Shown: positions 6,675 through 11,714 of the stretch, piece by piece | Layout of the letters: each line of letters opens with the position of its first letter | How positions within the stretch are numbered: position 1 is the first letter of the stretch | Origin: an uncultured Terriglobus sp. | GTDB lineage: Bacteria > Acidobacteriota > Terriglobia > Terriglobales > Acidobacteriaceae | Length of the DNA: 11,714 nucleotides | NCBI GenBank assembly: GCA_937871605.1 | Contig: CALMRM010000169.1 | Location: 1 to 11,714, forward strand | Reading direction: 5' to 3' | Translations under genes and position numbers: made by a program | The notes under the pieces: model-generated | Databases searched by the model: none | What the model was told of the DNA's origin: nothing | The model's input: the letters and a program-made list of their open reading frames with translations, nothing else

Positions 6675-6843
6675 GTCATCCTGAAGCTTGCCCTGAGCAC
6701 AGCGAAGGGCGCAGCGAAGGATCCCTGCGACGTTGCGAAAAACGAGAGTGCCTGAAACTTCTTGGCAGAAAGCTCCAAGGTGCGTACGCTTCTCACAATC
6801 TGCTGGGATCCTTCGCTGTGCTCAGGGCAAGCTTCAGGATGAC
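6675..6843. repeat. REP/MITE-like element with perfect 33-bp inverted arms
   Basis: The left arm (6675-6707) and right arm (6811-6843) are exact reverse complements over 33 bases, both starting from the outer end with GTCATCCTGAAGCTTGCC. Inside, AGCGAAGGATCCC (6713-6725) also pairs with GGGATCCTTCGCT (6805-6817). The left side therefore holds an extra 12 bases, a partial copy of GCAGCGAAG, and two pairing registers are possible. The roughly 79-base core contains small palindromes (GCGTACGC at 6782-6789; CTTGG/CCAAG at 6761-6779). No target-site duplication was seen. Short frames through it give peptides such as HPEACPEHSEGS, a form I recognise from spurious protein calls in many genomes, so it is probably a dispersed repeat. 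It occupies the divergent gap between the NPP and glycoside hydrolase genes. Confidence 0.85.
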
Positions 6844-6890
6844 AAGCCGCAACCTTACTTAGGATGAAAACCAAAGGGCGATACAAGCAC

Positions 6891-6896
6891 TATCAT
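6891..6896 (+). promoter_or_regulatory. Possible -10 box (TATCAT) for the glycoside hydrolase, leaderless type
   Basis: TATCAT matches TATAAT at five of six positions and ends 6 bases before the ATG at 6903, which would make that A the first transcribed base. No good -35 was found. If real it rules out the upstream ATG at 6864. Confidence 0.3.
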
Positions 6897-6902
6897 TCCC
6901 GC

Positions 6903-8882
6903 ATGATTCGTACTGTTCGCAACCCATGGTTTCGCTGCATGGCCGTTCTCCTGCTTGCCGTGCCTATGCTGCTGCCTGCGCAGGCCCATCGCAACTACAG
7001 CACGGGCAACAGTGGTGCGGGTGCCTCGTGGAGCGTGCGCGACGGCGCACTCACAAACTTCGCCTGGACAGACACGCTGCACAACCGCACCTACCCGCAG
7101 GGTAGCCCCTTCACCGTGGTCCTGGCGGACGGCACGGTGCTGCACGCGGCGGACTTCACGGTGGAGCACGCCCCGGAGCAGCAGGCCATTCCCACCGACC
7201 CGAACTCACCGCGAGCCGCCGCGCGTCTGCCCGGTCTGCGCTGGCAGACAGCGCTGGTCACGCGCGACGGACGCCTGCATGCCATCTGGTCGGTCATCCT
7301 GCTGGACGGCACATCGTACGTCCGTAACGAACTGATGCTGACGGCGCAAGGGGCCGATCTCGCAGTCAAGCAGGTGCGGCTACTCGACCTGCCGCTGCCA
7401 GACGCGACAGTGAGCGGCACGGTCGCTGGGTCACCCATCGTCACCGCCGACACGTATTTCGGCTTGGAGCACCCCCTGTCGCAGAGCCGTGTTTCCGGTG
7501 GCCGCGCCACGGCGTGGATCGATCGCGACCTGCCACTGCGTGCGGGGTCTCCTGTTACCTATTCCGCTGTGTTCGGCACGGTGCACCCCGGGCAGTTGCG
7601 GCGCGACTTTCTGGCCTATCTGGAGACCGAGCGCGCCCACCCGTATCGCACCTTTCTCCACTACAACTCCTGGTACGACCTGGGCTACTTTACGCCGTAC
7701 ACCGAGGCCGACGCGGTGGACCGCATCCGCACCTTCGGCGAGGAACTGACAAGGAAGCGTGGCGTGCCGCTCGACAGCTTTCTGTTCGACGATGGCTGGG
7801 ACAACCGCGGATCGCTGTGGGGCTTCAACACCGGCTTTCCGCATGGCTTTGCACCGCTGGACGAGGCTGCAAAGCAAGTACACGCGGGCGGCGTAGGCGT
7901 GTGGATGAGTCCGTGGGGCGGCTACTCCAAGCCAAAGGCGGAGCGCATCGCCTTTGGCCGCGGCGCGGGCTACGAGATTGTCAAAGACGGCTACGCGCTC
8001 TCCGGGCCGAAATACTACGCCGCCTTTCGCGATGTGGCGCTTGGCTTTGAGAAGACCTTCCACGTCAACCAGTTCAAGCTCGACGGCACCGGCAACGCGA
8101 ACTCGGTCGTTCCGGGCAGCGCGTTCGACAGCGACTTTGCGGCCATGCTGCACCTGATCGGCGACCTGCGCGCGGGGGAGCCGGATGTGTTCATCAATCT
8201 GACCACGGGCACCTGGCCGTCGCCGTTCTGGACGCGCTCCGCCGACAGTATCTGGCGCGGCGGCGAGGACGATGACTTCGCCGGTGTGGGCAGCTACCGC
8301 GAGCGCTGGATCACCTACCGCGACAGCGAAACCTACCGCCGCATCGTGCAGAATGGGCCGTTGTACCCGCTCAACTCGCTCATGTTGCACGGCATCATCT
8401 ACGCGCAGTTTCACAAGCACCTGAACGCCGACCCGGGTAACAGCTTCCGCAACGAGGTGCGCTCGTACTTTGGCACCGGCACCCAGCTGCAAGAGATGTA
8501 CATCACCCCCAAGCTGCTATCGCCGCAGAACTGGGACGACCTGGCCGAGGCCGCACGCTGGTCGCGCAGGAACGCTGCTGCCCTGCGCGACACGCACTGG
8601 GTGGGCGGCGACCCCCTGCTGCTGGAGGTCTACGGCTGGGCAGGTTGGACGCCGCAAAAGGCGGTGCTCACGCTGCGCAATCCCAGCGACAAGCCTGCGA
8701 CGTACTCTTTGCGATTACGGGATGCGCTTGAGCTGCCAGCCGTCGCAGCAACGAAGTTCGAGGCGCGTTCACCATGGAAGGAAGATGCTGGCAAGACCGC
8801 ACTGGCGTTGGATGCGGATCGTCCGCAGAGCATCTTGCTCCAGCCGTTCCAGGTGCTGACGCTGGAGCTGCTGCCACGTTGA
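6903..8882 (+). CDS. Secreted clan GH-D-like (GH36/alpha-galactosidase-like) glycoside hydrolase
   Basis: The 659-residue protein starts with a signal peptide (two Arg, a hydrophobic core, cut near LLPAQA, 28). Residues of about 30-240 form a beta-rich N-terminal domain. A TIM-barrel-like domain follows, with YNSWYD (254-259), FDDGWD (295-300), GVWMSPWGGYSKP (331-343), VNQFKLDGTGN (388-398) and NLTTGTWPSPFW (432-443), then RGGEDDDFAG (452-461). The C-terminal 100 residues form a beta domain. The order matches clan GH-D enzymes: D394 in FKLDG is the likely nucleophile, and an acidic residue of the EDDD cluster the likely acid/base. Substrate is unknown; alpha-galactoside cleavage is the family guess. 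Relatives are, as I recall, often labelled 'enterotoxin', which the sequence does not support. The start at 6903 gives a better signal peptide than ATG 6864, which would add 13 basic residues. It is divergent from the NPP gene. Confidence 0.82.
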   Translation: MIRTVRNPWFRCMAVLLLAVPMLLPAQAHRNYSTGNSGAGASWSVRDGALTNFAWTDTLHNRTYPQGSPFTVVLADGTVLHAADFTVEHAPEQQAIPTDPNSPRAAARLPGLRWQTALVTRDGRLHAIWSVILLDGTSYVRNELMLTAQGADLAVKQVRLLDLPLPDATVSGTVAGSPIVTADTYFGLEHPLSQSRVSGGRATAWIDRDLPLRAGSPVTYSAVFGTVHPGQLRRDFLAYLETERAHPYRTFLHYNSWYDLGYFTPYTEADAVDRIRTFGEELTRKRGVPLDSFLFDDGWDNRGSLWGFNTGFPHGFAPLDEAAKQVHAGGVGVWMSPWGGYSKPKAERIAFGRGAGYEIVKDGYALSGPKYYAAFRDVALGFEKTFHVNQFKLDGTGNANSVVPGSAFDSDFAAMLHLIGDLRAGEPDVFINLTTGTWPSPFWTRSADSIWRGGEDDDFAGVGSYRERWITYRDSETYRRIVQNGPLYPLNSLMLHGIIYAQFHKHLNADPGNSFRNEVRSYFGTGTQLQEMYITPKLLSPQNWDDLAEAARWSRRNAAALRDTHWVGGDPLLLEVYGWAGWTPQKAVLTLRNPSDKPATYSLRLRDALELPAVAATKFEARSPWKEDAGKTALALDADRPQSILLQPFQVLTLELLPR

Positions 8883-8897
8883 GGAGCCATTCTCAAT

Positions 8898-9179
8898 CTA
8901 GACCAGTTCCATGTGGAGTTGGCGGCCCACCGCCGTTGCTGCCCTGTAGAGCGTACTCAGGGTCACGGCATCACTCTCTGGGTCGAGGAGGCGCTCAAGC
9001 GCTGCCCGGCTGGTATGCATCCGTTTTGCCATAGCAGTCTTGGATAGTTGCTGCGTCTGCATCTCCTGTGCAATCTGCCGTGCAAGAACACGTTTGATGG
9101 CGGTCGCTGTTACCGCCTCATACGTGCCCTCCTCACGAAGGAAGTCGTCAAAACTGCTCCCGATGTTTTCCCGCTTCAT
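8898..9179 (-). CDS. XRE-family antitoxin of a type II toxin-antitoxin pair
   Basis: A 93-residue DNA-binding protein. Residues 1-40 are acidic and helical; 45-85 form a Cro/C1-type helix-turn-helix (LSKTAMAKRMHTSRAALERLL, then TLSTLYRAATAVGRQL), as in HigA-like antitoxins. It would neutralise the toxin encoded just upstream and repress the pair. Its ATG overlaps the toxin stop as ATGA (9179-9176), so translation is coupled and no separate ribosome site is needed. The gene ends 15 bases from the stop of the convergent glycoside hydrolase, with no terminator visible between them. Confidence 0.87.
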   Translation of the reverse strand: MKRENIGSSFDDFLREEGTYEAVTATAIKRVLARQIAQEMQTQQLSKTAMAKRMHTSRAALERLLDPESDAVTLSTLYRAATAVGRQLHMELV

Positions 9180-9517
9180 CGTTCGTCTCCCTTCATCCGC
9201 TGTAGTGCCAAGTCAATTTCCTGTGTGGGCGTTCTTTGCGTCTTCTTGATGAAGCCGTTCAACAGAACCATGTGTTCGTCCGCTAGGCAAAAGATCACGC
9301 GTGCAATGCGGCCACGTGGCAACGAACTGCGGACCTCCCAGAGGTCGCGACCCAGCGGCCGGACCAACGGCAGACCGAGTGGCCATGCAAACTCGACGTC
9401 TTTGATGTCCTCACCAAGAATGCGACGGTCCTCTGCCGGTAAGCTCTTGAGCCATTCGCGTACGGGTTCGCGCCCAGCGGGGGTGCGGTAGAACCGTGCA
9501 GGAACGCGCTTCAACAC
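9176..9517 (-). CDS. RelE/HigB-type toxin (phage Gp49-like family)
   Basis: A 113-residue basic protein of the RelE/ParE superfamily, Gp49-like branch, whose characterised members cut mRNA on the ribosome. The family pattern is clear: VREWLKSLPAEDRRILGEDI (helix pair, about 18-37), then LGRDLWEVRSSLPRGRIARVIFC with the central beta-strands, then the hallmark LLNGFIKKTQRTPTQEIDLA near the C-terminus. The start is GTG at 9517 or the adjacent TTG; an in-frame stop lies 12 bases upstream, so no longer form is possible. No strong Shine-Dalgarno is present, and a TACGAT box ends 6 bases before the GTG. The toxin precedes its antitoxin, the order typical of higBA. The pair lies 48 bases downstream of hom on the same strand. 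I saw no palindromic operator in that gap. Confidence 0.88.
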   Translation of the reverse strand: MLKRVPARFYRTPAGREPVREWLKSLPAEDRRILGEDIKDVEFAWPLGLPLVRPLGRDLWEVRSSLPRGRIARVIFCLADEHMVLLNGFIKKTQRTPTQEIDLALQRMKGDER

Positions 9518-9523
9518 GGCTTC

Positions 9524-9529
9524 ATCGTA
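9524..9529 (-). promoter_or_regulatory. Possible TANNNT -10 box (TACGAT) for the toxin-antitoxin pair
   Basis: TACGAT ends 6 bases before the toxin GTG, so a transcript from it would start at the first codon. It matches TATAAT at four positions, and no -35 with normal spacing was found. Confidence 0.22.
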
Positions 9530-9565
9530 TCAGGATTGGTACACAGGACCGGTCATGCCGTCGAC

Positions 9566-10840
9566 TCACCCGCGGGTATCATCCGTGAGCATCTGCAGGC
9601 AAAGTGGCGGCTCCAGCATCGTAGGCATCTTCGCGATTTGCTCCACCGCTGCGGCCACGGTTGAGGTCAGGCACGGCTCGGTTGTTACCACGAACGGCAA
9701 CGCATCCTTGGGGTAGCCGGGGCGCTGTAGGATGCTGTCAATATTTGCACCCACCGCGGTCAGCGCACCGCTGATGGCGGAAACGATACCCGGCTTGTCC
9801 CGCACAAGGAACCGCAGGTAGTGCGGCGCTTGGAATTCACCCGTCACGGCGCAGTCACGCACCGGCAACGCGACGGAACTGGAACCGTGGGCCACAGCCA
9901 GCAGGTCGCTGACGATGGCGACCGCTGTGGGATTGCCGCCTGCACCATGGCCGCTGAAGACCACGTCACCGCCGAAGTCTCCGGTGGTCACGACCATGTT
10001 CTCTGTGCCATGCGACCACGCGATGGGTGACGACTTTGGCACTAGCATGGGTCCCACGCGGGCGTGCAGCGTATCACCCTGCAGCTCGGCACGCGCAATC
10101 TGGCGCACGGTGCAGCCCAACTCCCGTGCGTACTGAAAATCAACGGCAGCAACGGTGCGGATGCTCTGCGCGGGCACATCGTCCGGATTGATGCCCACCT
10201 GCATGGCGGCGCGCGCCAGGATGCACAGCTTGGCGCGCGCATCGAAGCCGTCCACGTCCGCGGTGGGGTCGGCCTCGGCGTAGCCCGCCACCTGTGCCTG
10301 CATGAGCACGTCCGCGTACTCCGCGCCCTGCTCCATGTGCGACAGCATGAAATTGCAGGTGCCATTCAGAATGCCGGAGAGACGTGTGATGCGGTCGCCC
10401 TGCAGGCCGTGCAGCGTGGCTGGGATGACCGGAACGCCGCCCGCCACAGCAGCGTTATAGACGAGGGCGCGGTTATGCTCGCGGGCCAACTGCAGCAGGT
10501 GCGCCGCGCGGTAGGCAATGAGCTGCTTGTTTGCCGTGACCACGTGCTTGCCGCTACGCAGGGCCAGCTGCAGCCACTCTTCCATGGGATCGAGACCGCC
10601 GATGGTCTCGACAATCAGGTCCACATCGCCCTGCAGCACCTCGTCTACGTTCTCTGTCCACACGAGGTCGGCCGAGAGTCCGGCGGCACGGTCACTGAGA
10701 CGTTTGCGGGCGACACCGCGGTTATAGATGTGGGTCAGCCGAATGCCGGGAAATCGCTGCGCCTGCAGTACGTGCGCCACTGCAGAACCTACCGTGCCGA
10801 AACCGAGGATCGCAACGCGTATCTCAGAAATGTTTGCCAT
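9566..10840 (-). CDS. hom: Homoserine dehydrogenase with C-terminal ACT domain
   Basis: This enzyme reduces aspartate semialdehyde to homoserine with NAD(P)H, the branch point to threonine and methionine. From the ATG at 10840 the protein has 424 residues, typical of the monofunctional bacterial form. The N-terminal Rossmann domain has GFGTVG (13-18). TANKQLIA (102-109) supplies the conserved lysine K105. The catalytic region shows GILNGTCNFML (156-166), ADPTADVDGFDARAK (190-204) with K204 as the catalytic lysine, and D200 nearby. An ACT regulatory domain (about 340-415, YLRFLVRDKPGIVSAISGAL) suggests feedback control, usually by threonine. An in-frame ATG at 10876 would add 12 residues and overlap the deaminase gene; 10840 is chosen because it lies 2 bases after that gene's stop and gives the usual N-terminus. 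An AAAGGA about 13 bases upstream may be the ribosome site. Confidence 0.95.
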   Translation of the reverse strand: MANISEIRVAILGFGTVGSAVAHVLQAQRFPGIRLTHIYNRGVARKRLSDRAAGLSADLVWTENVDEVLQGDVDLIVETIGGLDPMEEWLQLALRSGKHVVTANKQLIAYRAAHLLQLAREHNRALVYNAAVAGGVPVIPATLHGLQGDRITRLSGILNGTCNFMLSHMEQGAEYADVLMQAQVAGYAEADPTADVDGFDARAKLCILARAAMQVGINPDDVPAQSIRTVAAVDFQYARELGCTVRQIARAELQGDTLHARVGPMLVPKSSPIAWSHGTENMVVTTGDFGGDVVFSGHGAGGNPTAVAIVSDLLAVAHGSSSVALPVRDCAVTGEFQAPHYLRFLVRDKPGIVSAISGALTAVGANIDSILQRPGYPKDALPFVVTTEPCLTSTVAAAVEQIAKMPTMLEPPLCLQMLTDDTRG

Positions 10841-10842
10841 GG

Positions 10843-11340
10843 CTAGTAGTCGATCCTTTCCGCGCAGCCGCGCCATGCTTCAAACGATGCCATGGCTGCG
10901 TCCCCCAACAGCTGTACCGTGGAGATGCGTCGCTCGCGTACCGGCCGCTTCAGTTCCTCGTAGAGGAAGCCATCGTCAAAGCCGGCCGCTGCCGCCTCCG
11001 CCGCTGTGTTGCCGTAGAAGATGCGGGCGCAGCGCGCCCAGTACAGCGCGGCCAGGCACATGGGGCAGGGCTCGCATGAGGTGTACACATCACAGCCATC
11101 CAGCTGAAATGTGCCGAGCTTTGTGCAGGCGGCTCGGATCGCGTTGACTTCAGCGTGTGCCGTTGGATCGTTGGTTGCCGTCACGGTATTTGCCGCTGCG
11201 GCAATCAGTTCACCATCGCGAACAATGACCGCACCGAATGGGCCACCCTTGCAACCGCGCACGTTTTGCGTGGCCAGATCGATGGCCATCTGCATGAACT
11301 TCGGATCGGGCTCTGGGGCAAACGAGGAGGCTGCAGACAT
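10843..11340 (-). CDS. guaD: Cytidine/deoxycytidylate-fold deaminase, guanine deaminase (GuaD) type
   Basis: A 165-residue zinc deaminase. The site is complete: HAEVNA (62-67) gives zinc ligand H62 and catalytic E64, and SCEPCPMC (88-95) gives C92 and C95. The pattern around it (IRAACTKLGTFQL, YTSCEPCPMCLAALYWAR, then AGFDDGFLYEEL and a C-terminal FEAWR) closely follows the Bacillus-type guanine deaminase, which converts guanine to xanthine for purine salvage. The tRNA-adenosine deaminase TadA is the main alternative, but the FDDGFLYEEL segment and the C-terminus fit GuaD better. ATG 11340 is chosen because GGAG lies 3 bases upstream and the length fits; the frame stays open to 11511, but those residues are Arg/Ser/Pro-rich and unlike the family. 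It runs into hom with a 2-base gap, so the two probably share a transcript. Confidence 0.88.
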   Translation of the reverse strand: MSAASSFAPEPDPKFMQMAIDLATQNVRGCKGGPFGAVIVRDGELIAAAANTVTATNDPTAHAEVNAIRAACTKLGTFQLDGCDVYTSCEPCPMCLAALYWARCARIFYGNTAAEAAAAGFDDGFLYEELKRPVRERRISTVQLLGDAAMASFEAWRGCAERIDY

Positions 11341-11419
11341 CACTCCGCAGTATCGCATGCGCCCGGACGGTGGCACTGCGGCACACACGCTTGGGTCGTG
11401 CGCCACAGTGCGTATCGCG

Positions 11420-11714
11420 CTAGAAGTTGAACGTGGCTTGCAGGGTGATGACGCGGACCGCGGAACTGCTGCCGCCGGGGCCGAAGTTCTGCAGCGACAG
11501 GGATTTGCCAAACAGGTTCTTCGACGGGTCTGGGCTATACGACGACAGCTGGCCGTTTGGCGTCGAGTATGGCACGTAGTTGAACAGGTTGGTGATCTGT
11601 GCGCCCACGTTCAGCTTGTACTTCTTGCCGGAACTTGCACCACCACCACCAAACGGCCCACCACCGCCAGGGCCTCCCGCACCACGTCCACCACCGCCAC
11701 CACCGCCACGCCCG
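11420..11714 (-). CDS. TonB-dependent receptor/Oar-like outer-membrane protein, C-terminal end only
   Basis: The frame is open to the window end, so only the last 97 or so residues are seen. They begin with a Gly-rich tract (codons between 11713 and about 11636) in which Gly makes up most positions, interrupted by Arg, Ala, Pro and one Phe. The chain then goes KKYKLNVGAQITNLFNYVPY, a short polar loop, SLSLQNFGPGGSSSAVRVITLQATFNF and stop. Alternating strands ending in an aromatic residue (F) are the classic C-terminus of an outer-membrane beta-barrel, and the NLFNYVPYSTPNG turn followed by a last strand is typical of acidobacterial Oar-like TonB-dependent receptors with a carboxypeptidase-regulatory-like N-terminal domain. 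The N-terminus, plug and substrate cannot be judged. The Gly tract probably sits in an extracellular loop before the last strands. Confidence 0.8.
   Translation of the reverse strand, partial: GRGGGGGGGRGAGGPGGGGPFGGGGASSGKKYKLNVGAQITNLFNYVPYSTPNGQLSSYSPDPSKNLFGKSLSLQNFGPGGSSSAVRVITLQATFNF

Noticed and set aside
6668..6886. Minus-strand 72-codon frame through the inverted repeat
   Set aside because: It is a translation of the repeat itself (HPEACPEHSEGS and ASFRMTG type peptides), a known pattern of spurious calls; its composition is not protein-like.
7431..8492. 353-codon minus-strand frame opposite the glycoside hydrolase
   Set aside because: Shadow frame with no motif; the plus strand carries a signal peptide and ordered barrel motifs.
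10064..10846. 260-codon plus-strand frame opposite hom
   Set aside because: Shadow of homoserine dehydrogenase; no start signal or family resemblance.
11341..11511. Longer start for the guanine deaminase
   Set aside because: The added 57 residues are Arg/Ser/Pro-rich and unlike the family; ATG 11340 has a ribosome site and gives the normal length.

Overview
The window is GC-rich bacterial chromosome with tightly packed genes on both strands. The best lineage guess is Acidobacteriota (Terriglobus/Granulicella/Edaphobacter type). The reasons are the end of an Oar-like TonB-dependent outer-membrane receptor with a Gly-rich tract, a secreted clan GH-D-like glycoside hydrolase of a type I associate with that phylum, and an intergenic inverted repeat of the kind often mis-called as small proteins there. 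This is inferred from family resemblance; there is no rRNA or other phylogenetic marker here.

Layout. 1-408 is the 3' end of a Gln-rich low-complexity protein gene (+), followed by a strong hairpin terminator shared with the convergent mntH-type Mn/Fe transporter gene (-). Sixty bases separate mntH from the divergent purD (+, TTG start with a strong Shine-Dalgarno). Downstream come a small Cys-rich, putatively zinc-binding protein, a 385-base stretch with one doubtful small membrane ORF and an operator-like palindrome, and a YdcZ-type DMT membrane protein (+). A second convergent hairpin follows. Then, all on the minus strand, come a small secreted Gly/Pro/Tyr-rich protein, a HAD-type 5'(3')-deoxyribonucleotidase and a secreted nucleotide pyrophosphatase/phosphodiesterase. 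A 169-base element with perfect 33-bp inverted arms fills most of the gap to the divergent secreted glycoside hydrolase (+). The rest is minus strand: a RelE/HigB-type toxin and XRE antitoxin pair, homoserine dehydrogenase, a guanine-deaminase-type enzyme two bases upstream of it, and the TonB-dependent receptor fragment cut by the window end.

How they fit together. Most are housekeeping or scavenging genes. Four touch purine or nucleotide metabolism (purD, deoxyribonucleotidase, NPP, guanine deaminase), but they lie in separate transcription units, so a joint pathway is only a suggestion. The deaminase and hom almost certainly share a transcript, and the toxin-antitoxin pair may be read through from it. 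Several genes without a clear Shine-Dalgarno carry a TANNNT box 6-8 bases before the start, which would fit leaderless transcription. I found no convincing new multi-gene system; the items most worth following are the inverted-repeat element in the divergent promoter region, the palindrome before the DMT gene, the possible leaderless starts and the small Cys-rich protein.
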